Positions 34,800-48,340 of a DNA stretch of 64,000 nucleotides are shown in pieces. Numbering within the stretch: the first letter of the stretch is position 1; every line of letters starts with the position of its first letter. This stretch comes from Trichoplusia ni. Lineage: Eukaryota > Arthropoda > Insecta > Lepidoptera > Noctuidae. Position numbers and translations under genes: made by a program. Under the pieces are notes generated by a model. It worked only from the letters and a program-made list of their open reading frames with translations, made no database searches and was not told where the DNA came from. The stretch covers positions 11,284,001-11,348,000 of the forward strand of contig NC_039491.1 in the NCBI RefSeq assembly GCF_003590095.1, in the 5' to 3' direction.

Positions 34800-37700
34800 T
34801 CGTTTATTAAAAATGTATAAAAAAAACTGCAGTTTTTGTATTCTCGATTTGGTAATTGAACTTAAAGCTATTAAATTAAACGATAAACACACGTACCTGA
34901 ATTGAAATTCAATCTTCACAGGAATTTCCCTCTCCTTAAGTAAAATACACCAAAACTTCACTAAAATACCGATATTGTTTTACAAATCGTGAACAATCTG
35001 GCTAGTTGGAGAGCATCCATCAACCGCACCCGCAGCCACCACACTCAAACGGAAAGCTCTCGGGAGACGCATCGCAAAACAACTTCCATAAGCACTCCAG
35101 AATTTCATAATCCCGTCTCAAAAGATACGACATGCCATTGGAGAATGTCTGAAAGCAATGAAAATTTATAAAACTTCCGGACAATAATACGGAACCACAC
35201 ACATTTTCAAACAATTCAATTAACAAATACGAGCGATTTTGGTAATTTGAAACAATTGTCTGGTATGGTAATGTGTAACAAATCAACTCGTTTTCAAAGC
35301 AACCGTCGCGTTACAGATTAGACTAATCATTTTCAAAACGTAGCCCATCTTGTTAATTGGCATATTTACAAATGCATTTAACCAGCATTAGGTAGGTATA
35401 TCAAATAGCCTTTAGCTAAGCAAAGCAAAGTAAACTTAAAATAAACGAATCCAACAAAAAACTATTCAAATATTTGTTGGTGTCTCGTTTTTCTGTCCAG
35501 AAGTATAATAGAAGCAGCTCTCGAAAAATGTACGAATAGTTTTACTTCTACGGTTTTAAATGAGAAAACGATGAGTGTGATTTATGGCGATAGTAAAATG
35601 TAGTCGAGGGATGCTGAATCGCTGTTTGATGGAGCACTGTGCAGTCTTCAGTATAAATTAAATGGACTATCTCTGTACATCTCGTGTGAGTTTTTTTGTG
35701 ACTGCGAGCTGTAATGGATGGATTTGATGGATTATACTTCAGAGTGCTGATTTTTTTTTTGTCGTTAGCTTTCTCACTGTCAAGTTTTTAAATTATACAT
35801 GACTCTCCTTTTGAAAATCTGCTATAAAGCTATTTTTTCGTTGACTAAGTATGAACGAACCGACTGCTTTGAACAACATTAACTAACTAAGTTGATTATG
35901 GGATTATGTAATCGTAAACCCGACATATTTGAAGATGATTATTACTAATTAATTTATAGGATATAAATTACCTCTTCCTGGAAATTTTAATAAGAGTTAT
36001 CCTTGTAAACATGAAGCCTCACCCTGCTTTGCTACTCCGGCCCGCTGGGTTAATCTGCCACTGTTTGCATAAACACATAAGAGCATTGCTTTTAAATCAA
36101 TTTATTTTACATGTATCTTAACAAACATCTGCCTCCATTAAAAACCGATCATGCATGCCTGAGACTTCATAGTATCTTGAACTGAATGTGTTAATTATTC
36201 TCGTATTTCTTTCCAAAACAAAAGGTAATGATAAAAATAATATTTTTATTATTATCTCTTGCACGACGTCTTTACGGAAGAGTTCTTATTAATATCAGTA
36301 ATTAAGTTTCCTCATAGCAGCGTTTGTTTAAGGAAATGTATTATCATAATATTTTACGTGTAGTGAACAAGGTCGTATTAACCGCGCATTGTTACAGCAA
36401 TTCATTAATTACAAATTAGTTTAGTAGGATTATCGGGGAAAGCTTAATTAGAAGCCATAATGCTATAATCTTGATGACCCTCTTAGCGTGTTAAGCGATC
36501 GTTCGCTTCCATATTAGTTGTGACGTCATTCAGACAATTTTCGTTAAACATTATAATTACGTGTTCTGTACTAGGTTTTCTCGTTATTCTGGTTCCTAGA
36601 TTTAGTTGATTGCAGTAAATAATAGCTTTTGTATTTCCTGGAGTTAGCCGAATTTTATCAAAGCTGTATGTTCACATGTATTTGCAATTTTCGAATTTTT
36701 CAGTAGAAACATTGTTACTATTCAAAATATTCAGTATAAATTTACAGTCTTTGTTTTAGAATATCAGGTACATGAAAGCGGCAAAAAGTATCAAGAATGT
36801 TCTTAAAAGATTTTTTTTTTCATTTGAAATAGAATCAGCTGAACAATTCTTTGTGAGAACACCATATGAAGATTAAGGCGCTCCCACACGCATTAGTTTT
36901 GATGACCATCTTAAAAAGATCTCAAAAACTCTTTGTCTGACCCAAAGCACTTTTATTTTAAGTAATATGATTTAGTGCAGACTATTTGCCGACTGTCTGC
37001 ACTAGAAAATGGCGGTTTCATTCGCCTTTTAATTCTGTTCTGTTTTTCTTTTTAGTCCAAGTTTATCTTGCGAATGTGATTAAATTTAATATTTTATGCA
37101 CTTTGTATGAAGACAATGTATGTAGACAATTGTAAAATACAATATTAAAAAGGGTATTATTTTGTCATATCTAAACTATGATTTCAAATCATCCTGTTTC
37201 ATCTAACTGAGTAGATACTTCTTACTCAATCATTCAATTCATAATCCAATACTCAAAGAAACAAATAATACAAAATCCAATAAAATTCAAATCAGTCCTT
37301 ATGTTCTTAAAGACGAAATCATACTCAACAAATATCACGAAAACCAATAACATGAAAATTGCAAATCGAAACTGAATTTCCAAAATAGAAAAAACTATCT
37401 TAAATGGTTTGTTTAAGTGCGACTTAGATGTTGGTAAGGGAAAAGATCCTCATATTACAGTGGGTAGTGCGGTATTAGAGTAGAATATTGCAGGGGAATT
37501 ACTAGGCAATTCCCTTGATCTCAGCAATCACGGCTAGCGCCGCGGAATGCTAGGGGGACGTTTCACTGCCGCGAACACGTATTCAGATATTTGATGTCGT
37601 TTGTTGTAGATGTACGTTGCATTCATTTAAAATAGATGTTGCCAGCTTTCGTCCGCGTGGTAATGATATTTTTAGAATCGGTTTTTATGAGAAACAAGCT

Positions 37701-37962
37701 TAATCAAATTAACTTATCTTGAGACTGCAGACTGACTTAACTTTGATACTACATTTTAGGAGATCTGACAAATTAGCTTATTAGTAAATACGAATATCTC
37801 AGCTGACAAATCTGAATTTTCAGGAGTGTCCGGTGTCCATGATGTACGAATAAGTTGAGTACCTAAATAATTGTGAATTCACCTCACAAAACCTACCTAT
37901 TCAAGTAGGTAGTGTACTTATACTATAGGGTTATTTTACTATTTTTATATTTTATGAAACAT
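34800..37962. other. Non-coding stretch
   Basis: Several chance-length frames, none recognisable; no repeat recognised. Confidence 0.5.
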
Positions 37963-38160
37963 CTAGCGCAGTAAGGAACTCAATCCTCGTGTCGCGGGGG
38001 TTCACAAACATTCAAGTCACACGCACAAAGACATAAAGACTCAGAACAAGCATTCGTGGATCACACGAACTAATGCGTGTCCTACGCGGGCATCGAACCC
38101 GCCACACGTCGCGCTGAGTAGGTTTAGTAATAACTTCAACCACTCGGCTATCCGTGCAGG
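37963..38160 (-). mobile_element. tRNA-derived SINE, second family
   Basis: On the minus strand it begins cctgcacggatagccgagtg. The A box tagccgagtgg is at 38150-38140 and the B box gggttcgatgcc at 38100-38089. The body contains tgtgatccacgaatgcttgt and ttctgagtc, which I recognise from a SINE common in noctuoid genomes. The 3' end is judged to be near 37963, where the copy gives way to AT-rich sequence. It differs from the 15.3-kb SINE in both head and body, so it is a separate family. Confidence 0.8.
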
Positions 38161-41100
38161 AATATAGTTATAATAAAAAAATCTGTTCAGCAGATTTTAT
38201 GTAAACTTCATTAACATGAACTAAATTAATTTACATGCAAGCCGCGCTGTCTCCATATTTCTCAGAATGCTCGTTAAACCTATTATCTAATTTATTTAGT
38301 TTCGTAGGCATGGAGATTAGTTCGGGTTATCAAAGATTTAAAAGCTTATTTCGGTTCGTTAACGTCTTATCGTTTTATTAATACGAGTAATATGCAAAGT
38401 CACCTTCTAAAATAAATATAAAATAAATTATTATGAGATGCACATGCTTATTGAGAGATTTAGATTAGAGATTTAGATTAGATTAGACTTAGATTTAGAT
38501 TATTTTTTTGAGATTTATATATGCAGAAACACAGCAAGCAACAAAAAAGTATCAGTAAGTGAGATTACATATTACATTATTTAATATGGCATATAACAAA
38601 AGAATCTAGACCCAAAACGGTTAAAATTAAAGTAAATTTTTAAAAGGCGAGCAAATATCGAGTAGCACTTTTGACACGTCTCAAAATTTGCCTTTGCACA
38701 GCACTAGAAAACGACAAGAAACAAACAAACAACTTTTACATTTTCAAATCCGGTTACCATGTTATTATTTTTATGATTAATAAATGTAGGTATAGTTGCG
38801 CTTTCGAGACCGACCCTTAACCACTTCGGCCCTGTGATACGTTCGGATGAGGACAACGTCGCGTTACACACTTATATTCTTTTTGATAACCATTCGCACG
38901 TGATAACAGCTATTCGAATATACGCCATCTTGTAATACCGTTGCGTGTAGGCTGCCGAAATCAAACAATATTGAAAGTGTACAAACAAATTCTAAATAAT
39001 ACACGAATCCTTTATCTACCTACATAGATACGCATATCTGCTTCTATTGAAATTCTTTGTATAATGTTTTGAAGAGTTAAAGAAGATGAGATGAAAGGAC
39101 TTCAAAGAAGGGAGACTGAATAGCTCTCTGTATCTCTGATTTCTTGTTATCAAACGTTACGTTGAATGTTTAAGAAATACGTATCAATAACCGTTTTTCT
39201 ACTAACTGTGTGTTGTAAATACCTGTTCTCACTAAAGCGATTTTACTCTACTCAGAAAAACTTCATGTTAAAACCTTCAAGCTCAAAAGTAAACCACAGG
39301 GAATGTGACAAATCAAAATATATCGTTGTCCGAAATTAATTGTGAGTGCAGGCCGCGGCTACATTTTACGTAACGTTTTAAAATAGAGTTACGCTCGCAT
39401 ATTTTCGATCGCGCGGCCATCAGCATATGGCTGATAGAAACTGAGCCCATTTTTATAGCTCGACTAAAGTCACTATTTCGTTACAAAAATTCAATAAAAA
39501 ACCTCGGACGAAACTCTATTCCGGCCGCTGTGCTATGTAACAAACTGTGAAAAAGTTAAATTAAAAAACCCTTTGTACGGAACCGCCGGGGGTCTGTCAA
39601 AGGGTCAATATAACATTTTTCATTTGAAACTACTGTTTTTTGTGCCATTTGTGTAAATTGTATTGTAAAATGAAGTGAGAGAGGAAATTGCTCTTTTGTA
39701 TTTTAAGTACAAACTTTATCTGAACATTATTAAATAGCATTCCCCACGAAGAAGGAATCTAGGTTATTACTGATATTTTTCAGACCAAGCCTTGAAAGAA
39801 AATAGTTTTCAGTATAAAAAGTCTCAAAACTAAAAAATACCACAGTTCTGTTCTTCTGATTTTTAATGATCACTATAGCTAGGTACACTTTTCCCAATTT
39901 CATGTTGTATGAAAAAGTTGGAAACAAAATATTTTCAACTATCCCTTTTGCCAGCCTTCTCGTCAGTCAGAGTTATATCATGAAATCAATCAGTTTCATG
40001 AACCCTAAGTTTTTCCGGAACATCTTCCAACCATACTTCAATAATATTCGAACGGCGTCCGGTCCGAAGTAATTTACACAGGGAACTTTGACGGACAAAA
40101 TGTAAATATCCAAAGTAAAAAAGATTTCCAGAGAAGTTCATTGTAATGTGATTTATCAACTTCCTTTCAATATGAATGATTGATTATTCCGGCTTTTGTA
40201 TTCAAATTCTAAGATATTATAGTCCTTGTAAATGTTGTTTGGATATCTTAAGGTTTTAATGTATTAAATTGATACGGATAGGCTTTATTTACAAGAACAG
40301 ATAAACGAATTGCCAAAGAATTTCTTTTGAAAAGTTATAAAGAAAATAAATGTATTTTCATTTTATGTTTTAATACAACTTATGTAGCCTTGTAGTCACT
40401 AGTAGACCATTTATAAAATAAAATTTATAACGCTTATCTGTAGGTACAATATGTCTAAAACCTAAATCTCTGTCTATTAGGCAAACAAAAAAAATTGAAA
40501 ACAAGAATCTAAAAGAAGACATTCAAACACCAAAAGACTACGGTCACTTGAAATCCTTCCGCCTGCAGTTCGTCAATATGTCCCACTTGTGCTAATACCG
40601 GGGGAGGTTGAACATCGCTGGTTGACTCCCATATTATCATTGGACACGATGTGCCACCACTGACGTACGTGGGTCGCGCCCGATTGACAATAATGACGAC
40701 GGTTTCCGTTTCCAAACCTAAATATTTGTGGCCCAAGCTATGAGGCGAAGCGGTTACTAATAGGTTTAAGGACGCCCGGCTTTTTATCGACACTCTTTGT
40801 TGTAATATGGGTTCTAAAATTGAATGAGTAATAAACAAAGGCTAGTATGCAAAGGCTAGTTTATTATTATAGCAGATTTTTTTTGATAATACAATTTAAG
40901 AGCACTTTAAAGACTATATTATTCACAGTCTTATTCAGCTTAGACTACCAAACTAGCTAGCTAGCCGGTACAAACTGTAAATACGTAAACAACTTTAAAA
41001 GTGGTTAGTCATGGTATATTAAAAAGAATGTGTGCTTTGTATTTTGTTTAAAACATTATCCAATTTCCTCTTATTATACAATAAACTTATTGTTTGTAAT

Positions 41101-43483
41101 TCAGTTGTAAATCTGTATTGAGCTCTTATTAAATTAATAATCCGTATTAAATAAAGCTTTTTAAAGTAATTTCCCGATCGCCGAAATATAATTCGGTGCA
41201 AGAGAGATTTAGTATGGAAATGGATATATAGTCTAAAACAAGGTGTTTTTCTTGTCACTTAAGCCGCTCGGGGCACCAACAAAAACCGAAACGTAATCGT
41301 TCACGTTTGACGTTAGAGAACGTTAAATTACCGGCGCGGAATCTTATTTATTTGACAGTGGGACGTGCGCCCGCCGCCTCCGGCCAGATTAAAGTTTCTT
41401 TCTTTAGATCTTTTACAACGACAGATTACCTTTTTTCGGAATCTAGAGAATGGAAAATAAATATTACCAGAGTGATGTATAAGTTTTATTAGAGTGACGG
41501 AGATGTTAGCCGATGTAAACATGGCGATCCGTCACTATCGAGTCTCGAGGATTAACAAGCTGACGTACCGAATGTTATTAGTTGGGAAAATAGCTCTGAT
41601 ATATCTCGATTCCTTTATCTTCATGATTTTTTATTGTAAAGTTTAATCCATTGAAATGAATGTCGGATAATTAATAATGGCTAAAATGCTATGTAAGTAC
41701 TACTTAGACGGTGACTCAAAAAGGCATCCGCTGGTTAAGGATTAACCCACTAGCCTTAATGACATCTTTGACAATTTAGCATCCAACACATCAAACACGA
41801 TTGAGGACAAAAGGAAGCTTAAATTCAAAAAGGACAAAAATAAAAGATAAGCTCCAGGAATACACATGGCCATTGAAAATCGAGTAAATTTTCAGCAAAT
41901 AAGGATAAAAGGAATCGTTGCGATCCCAATAGCCGGTTATCAGGGCTGTGACGTCATAATGAGCCCTTTGCTTCCTGTATCGCTGGCACACTTCACAGAC
42001 AACAGATCAAAAGAGCCGTTCCCAATTGGGTCATCGTTAGGGATGGAATAGAATCGACATAATTTCGTTAATTCAATGTCACAGATGATGATGAACTGAC
42101 AAAGTATTGAGTTTCGAGAAAACATCTTCTGTATTTTTGTTTTCCAGATGAGTTGTTAACTTGCTCGTTTTCCTCGAGTCTAATTAGTATATAAGTGATC
42201 AAACTTTTAACGTGTGTTCCACGAATTCAATTCCATATTCCTTCGTATTTTCTGGTAAGCAAATGATAACAGGACACGACTGCCTTGGAAGGAACGACAG
42301 GGTACTTTATGCCGTAAAATGTTTTTTAAGCATTATAATATCTTAAAACAAGAAATTCTTAAAGCGCCACGTCATTACCTACAGAGTACCACAAAACTTC
42401 TCGGTTTCAAAACTACAATTCTACTTGAAATCATGGTACGAGCATTGATTCCATTTAAATCGAAACTGACAGATATAATTTCTTGTTACGTCAATTAATT
42501 TCTAATCAAAGTACAGTGAAAATTAATTAGCTAATAATCCCTGAAGAAGCCCTGTCAATTGAATTCAAATCAGAAAGCAGCTTTGTCAATAGAACTATTG
42601 AAAGCCCTGCTCACACAATTTTGACGGCAATGAAAATGTTTGCGAAATTATGATTGATCTTTTCATGAAATTCAGGCTTTCATAAAATTCATATTTATAT
42701 CTACAAATTAAACAGTCAACAAATGGTAATGTTTTAGATGGGATAGGCAGGTCTTTTTCTCGGATAAATACACCTTTTAAAGTTGTGCATTAAATTTATT
42801 ATCTTTTGTGTTCACTGTAAACCCAATTCATTGATGAAAATTATGGTACTAAGCAGAACTCGGTAAGACCAAAAAAATATTGGGTTAAGGCTTTTAGCGA
42901 GTTTTTCCCTACATGTGTCTCATACTTGATGACGTGATCTATCTTTGAAAAAAGAGAAACAAATTTAAGCAAAAAGTATTTAAATAAGTCGCAAAAAGTT
43001 TCTTTAAAAGAGGCTCTCTTTACAATATACGCTACTTTAGTGTTCTATATTAAATCAGATTACGTCAAGTGTTTCCAAAAGGCGGATTAGTACAATGCTT
43101 AAGTTGTCCAAATGTCTTGGAAATACACAATCCTATTTGACTTTTACGGACTTTTTTATTTGAACAATAATAATGTTGTCCCCGAAGTTTTTGAGCCGTC
43201 ATTCAGTGCCCCAAGAGTTATGAATTTTTAACGATTGTTTTACGAGTGCCACTCTTTATAATGAGCGGCTCAATTTGGCTCAAACACTATATAAATTAAT
43301 CGTAATTACTGAAGTACAGTGACCTTTGTAATTAAGCTTTTGTTAATGACTTAGTAAATTGAAAGATATGTTGAAGTCAAACCTTGTGAAAAATTAAAGG
43401 TTGACAGTACAAAAGATTTTTTTTTCAATATTTTATTGAATACAGTTTTTTTTCTCAGTATATTTTTAAATCAAGAATGATCC
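38161..43483. other. Non-coding stretch
   Basis: No gene is recognised. A minus-strand 109-codon frame (40509-40838) is GC-richer than its surroundings and might be a decayed exon, but has no recognisable motif. The CpG-rich patch 39350-39600 holds two small hairpins (atcagc/gctgat near 39420; ccctttg/caaaggg at 39569-39575 and 39598-39604). Confidence 0.45.
38454..38512. repeat. Degenerate tttagattaga simple repeat
   Basis: The units gattta and gattaga alternate imperfectly for about 60 bases, ending in a T run. It looks like slippage-type growth, with no sign of function. Confidence 0.7.
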
Positions 43484-43610
43484 CACGGGACCCTAAAATC
43501 GGGATAAAAACTTTCCTATGTGTTAATGAACTATATTATTATATTGTGTAAAAAAAATCCGTTAAATGTTTTCGCCTGAACGAGTTACAAAAAACCATTC
43601 ATACTTAACA
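43484..43610 (-). mobile_element. Fragment of a Helitron-like/RTE-tail family element
   Basis: The blocks atcgggataaaaac, tttcctatgtgttaat and aatccgtt...tgttttcgcctgaacgagt follow the order seen in lepidopteran elements of the type at 51802-52639 (gggataaaaac, tatcctatgtc, then the caaatcggttcagtagttt block). Both CTAG and TC ends are missing, so this is an internal fragment. Confidence 0.45.
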
Positions 43611-44204
43611 TAACCTTCACTTTTGCAATATTAGTTTAATAGGATTTAAATTAAAACAATATTTTAATGGCATTAAAACGAATAGTAAACACCCAATATA
43701 TATTAGTTATCTGTCGCGCATTTGACTCCTCTACAACTGTATAATATAATATATCCGGTGCCTAGCAGGTTGGCAGGTTAGCGGGCGCCCGTCCCGATGC
43801 CTTCCGTTCCAAGTTACGGTATTACACGGACACTGAATGTGTCAAAACTTCCTTCATTTACGTGTCTGAGTTACTTTCATAGGACGTGCCTCCGACGACC
43901 TTTCACATGAAATGTTTTACTTATGTACGGAGAAAGTTATCATAAATATTATTGACGTTATAAAAAGGCATATGACATGAATTTCGTTAAGGATGCAAGT
44001 AGATTTTTCCTTATCATACCGATACGGATAATTCTATTTGCTTTATTATGATGGAAACTAAAACATTTTTTCTCCTAAGAATAATATAAATGCAATGTAT
44101 ACAATAAATGTTTTATGCAAAATGATGTACAGGATTTGCACAATGATCAGATTTCGAACAAAGGTAAAGCCCATTTTTTATTGTTACACAAATAGCGTTA
44201 CAAT
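43611..44204. other. Non-coding stretch
   Basis: Nothing recognised; a short CpG-rich spot lies at 43770-43810. Confidence 0.5.
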
Positions 44205-44290
44205 AAAAAAAAATACCTTGCACTGGATTTGAATCTGTGACTCCTAGTTTAACATACAAGCCGGTTTAATAACTTCGCTACTGAGGTCTC
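44205..44290 (-). mobile_element. Degraded tRNA-like head, probable SINE remnant
   Basis: On the minus strand cgagacctcagtagcgaag is followed by a B box-like agattcaaatcc and cagtgcaaggta. The second promoter box is good (GATTCAAATCC against GGTTCRANTCC); the first is poor. It is too diverged for a functional tRNA gene. Confidence 0.4.
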
Positions 44291-47200
44291 GTTTGAATTC
44301 TATGTAAATATGAGATATCTATTACATATAACCTGGGTTTGTTAAAACATGTTTATACGTAGTTAAGATAATAACTTAACTTCGTTGAGGACTCTGCCCT
44401 ATTTGCGGGGCGTCGTTTGGCAAATGTGCGCGAGTGACGAAGCCAAAGCTGCGTGCATTTATCTTGGCCTAAGTCCATCATAATAATTATTGTGGAACGT
44501 GGTCGGTCTGTTGGCGGGGACATCGATATTTTATGGAGTAAAATAATGTTATTGTTAGGTTAAAAGGCTGACCTAGGTTCGCTGGTAGATATTGGGTCCA
44601 ATCGAAGCAAACAACTACGATGATCTCGCTTGAGCTATGAAAGTACACAGTTTATGCACAAAAGGTGTAGTAAACGGGTCTAATATTCATGCTATAATAT
44701 TTTAGAAATGCGTGTTAAGATAGGTAACCATATTTTCTGCCATCATAATCGCATACCTACATAACAAAGATTAAAATATATTTTGTGTGTGCGTGGTCCG
44801 TTTAATGCCTTGTTTTACTATGACTTTATTCATGTAGATTCGAATTAAAATATTGCATAATAGTTTAGTATTATAATTTTGATAATGCTAGTTCGTTAGT
44901 ACCGCTTATCGCCGTCAGTGTGGCGCGGGCTGACCGCGGCGCCCTAGGCGAGAACAAATACAGTGTTGTGTCGGTCCCTCCTTTTGTTATTCTAACTTTA
45001 TGTATGGAAACGCTCTGTTATTACAAACCGACGTATTTTTATAAAGGATTTTATGGCGCACAATTCGCGTTTATTTTTACGTTAGTTGTGGTTCAAAGTG
45101 TTAATGAGTTTGTTTTAGTTCTAAGCCTTGTTTTGCCACCATAAGTGTTTGTTTCAATTATTAAAGCAAGGACTCCTCGCATTCAGCAAATTTTTATTCT
45201 TATTATATCAGAGTTAGCTTTTCAAATAATTATTAGTTAGTTTAACTCACGTATAAATAAGCGTGTGATATACATTAAAGTTACTTACATATTATTTTTA
45301 ATCAAATTTTCATAACTTTAAGTAACATTAGAACAATCTAGCAGTTTTTTTTCCTAAATCAATTTTAGTAACCTATCCCTCTACAATTATAAACTAAAAC
45401 ACATGTAACAAACTTCTAAAACCCACAAAACTAATTATAATTAGCAGCATGACATTATACTAAGCACTTCCTCATATCATTTTCATTAATAATGTCCATG
45501 ATGTTGCAGAATGTATTTACTTGAACAGTTGACCTTTGCCCAAACAATGGGCTATCGTTAAAGGAATTCTCCATTGAAAGTGCTTGAGGACTCGTAAGCC
45601 ACGCCACAGTACCCGCAGTTGACTCAAACTGCTTGCGTAGGATGACAAGCACTCAGATTTTATACACTTTGTTTGGTTTGCGCTTTCAAATTGATATGGA
45701 AATTAACATAGAAGCGACGTGCGCTGTTTATAAGATTCTAAAATATTACGTCAACAAAGTTTAATTACAAAATTTAATAAATTTCCTAGTGAGATCTGAG
45801 ATTGATTGTTGATCTAAAAAGAAATATTTTTAAATAATTAAAAACGAGAATTTGCTTTGGAATCGTAAGTTTCCAAACTCAAATACTCAATGATCATAAA
45901 GATAGTGAGAAACTTCCTTAATCACCGAAACTATTCCAATTAGCCGAAGAAATATCTAAATAGAAAAGCGAAATTAGTTTGAATTCCTGCCCATCTGCAT
46001 CCAAATAGGAAAAACCTTCCCCTCCGAGAATTTCAAATCCCACTCACCGGGAAATTAAAAAACTTTCCAACCACTTTGGCAAACTTCATTACTGGTATTT
46101 GAGGCTAGTTCCTGATCCTTCAAAATAACATTTAGAATATTCCCTGTTTATGTGGGGATTTACGTTTCGTTACTATTTAAACTTGATGCAGCGGGATTTG
46201 TGAGTTAAATTGGTCGTGGCTTTATTACTCTTTTTGTGCTGACCGAGCTACAGCGCTTACATGTTAAGCTTTGTAAACACAGGGATGTGAATAGCCATGC
46301 ACAATTTTATCAAACTAGGTAAGCTGAAAATTAATATTTATGTACCAAATTCGAGAAGTAATTTTAGGTGAGCATGGATATTGTATGCTTCAACTGGATC
46401 GGTTTATCATTACGACGGCACACGGCAAAGATCCAATAACAACAAGAAAGAGCCAAAGTACAGGAAAGCCAAAATAGCTTACTGTTTACTTTTTCATTAG
46501 TGTAATCTATCTAGCGTGACGGTTTAGACCATAAAAGGAAATATGTACTTCTTGGGAATCGACTGAATGAAGCGAAGGATTGAAAATACTGGAAAAATGA
46601 AAAAGGATCATGCCAGCTTGATAGAGTCATAAAGGACTCAGACTAAGATAATCCTGTTATGATTCTAAATGTTTCCAAATAAAAACTTAACCGAACATAC
46701 TCTAATCTTATAAAAACAAAAAGCCCATTTTTACGTTACAAGGATACGAGTCTGATTCACAATAAAACATGGTCGAGAGGCGTCGTAATCATAAACTGTG
46801 CTAAATGGTGATGAACGATCGTGTTATGATGGAGGGTTCGGCAATTTCCGTCACACTTCGTTACTTTTAACTCCCATCCGCTGGCTACAACTGGGTCAAA
46901 GTTTCTGATATTATTTTTTTCAATTGAAAGTCATTACAAGTAAAAAATAAAATTGTTTTAGGAAGTTACTGTCTGAAATGTTTATTAATATTCTTGTGGT
47001 CTTTGAAAGGGTTTTGGAAATATACTTTTTGATGGACTAAACTTTTCTAATGTTATGGGCAACGCGTTCTGTCCCCCAAATTGAATTATCTAAGGTTTGT
47101 TTTTTTTTTTAATTGAGAGGTTTTATCATTTTTTAGATTTTCTACTAGTAGATGAAGGAATAAATAGCTAGTAGCTATTTAAGAGAGGCAAACAAACAAC

Positions 47201-48169
47201 GATGTAATATTACCGCTAAAATATCTCGATTTTCTATCGCTTAAACACGAGATTAATTCTGAATGAACGTTGATGTCGTAATCGCCCAATGATCGGCTTT
47301 TGGTATTTTCTAATGTTGATATGATTACTCTTGGCTTAGCACTATTATTTTTAGTAAGACGGGTAAAATAACAAAGAGATTTTCAAAAAAAATATAAAAA
47401 TTATACATTTATATTATTCGTTTACTTCAAGAAATATACGTACGATATTAGAATAGTAATTCTATATTCATAAAGCAAGAGTAACGAAATAACTTTTTTG
47501 ATGAGAAAACTTTGGTATAATGTGACCAAATAAAATAAGTAGCCAGATAGTTGTGGAGTCTGTTTTTGTGAAGTCATTTTAAATATGGTTTTTTTACCAT
47601 ACACGTGCGATGACGGTGTTTTGGAAGATCGTCATAAATTGATTTGAAATATTAGGGCTGCATAAGAAACTTCAAATTTAAAAACAGTGGATAAATATAA
47701 TTATTGCTCTTTAATAAATTACGCTAGTATTATAAATAGACGAGGAAGTAAGTGACATAGAGATGTCATTGTAATTTCTGGTGCTAATTTATAACGAAAC
47801 AAAAACTTAGTCGAATAATAATTAGAGATCATTTTAATGCAGAACTAGTTTTCCAACTAACTTCTTCACCAGCCGTACCTTAAAACATCCGCCGTACTAA
47901 AACACCCAACTACGAACAGTAACGTGAAGGTTAAACAGAATGAGATAACTGCGAACCGCATTACCCACAATTTATTGCTAATCGCTAAACCCGAACATAA
48001 TTTGCTCGATCCGAATCGAAACCACCGATGGGTTTAAGTGACCACAGATTAATATATGACATCGCGAGTTATTAGACCGAAATGAAATACGTGATGCTGA
48101 TTTGAGTGACGCGAGTAAGCTGCAGGTAAAATATAAATGGTATTTCAGTTATGAGTATGACAGAAAATG
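44291..48169. other. Non-coding stretch
   Basis: A CpG-rich peak at 44905-44955 contains an arthropod initiator-like TCAGT (44915-44919). The rest is AT-rich with chance-length frames. Confidence 0.45.
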
Positions 48170-48340
48170 TATATTGGGATACAATGAAACTGGACATGCA
48201 AGGATAGACCCAAGTGGATAAATGGATCACGTGAAAGAAGATGAGGATGTGAGAAAAACAACAGTAGTGACACCATTAATTACCTCTCGTAATTTTGGTA
48301 GTGATGGAAGCAGGATAGAATTTGAGTGACGAACAAGAAG
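48170..48340 (+). pseudogene. Possible decayed LINE 3' end
   Basis: gtggataaatggatcacgtg then aaagaagatgaggatgtgag resembles the end of a common lepidopteran LINE frame (W-M-D-x-V-K-x-D-M-R-x-K), with stops interrupting it. A gatggaagcaggatagaa block follows, as in intact copies. The match is weak and by eye; only the order of blocks supports it. Confidence 0.3.

Noticed and set aside
40509..40838. 109-codon minus-strand frame, GC-richer than surroundings
   Set aside because: I briefly considered a decayed metabolic-enzyme exon, but the resemblance did not extend beyond a few residues; not claimed.
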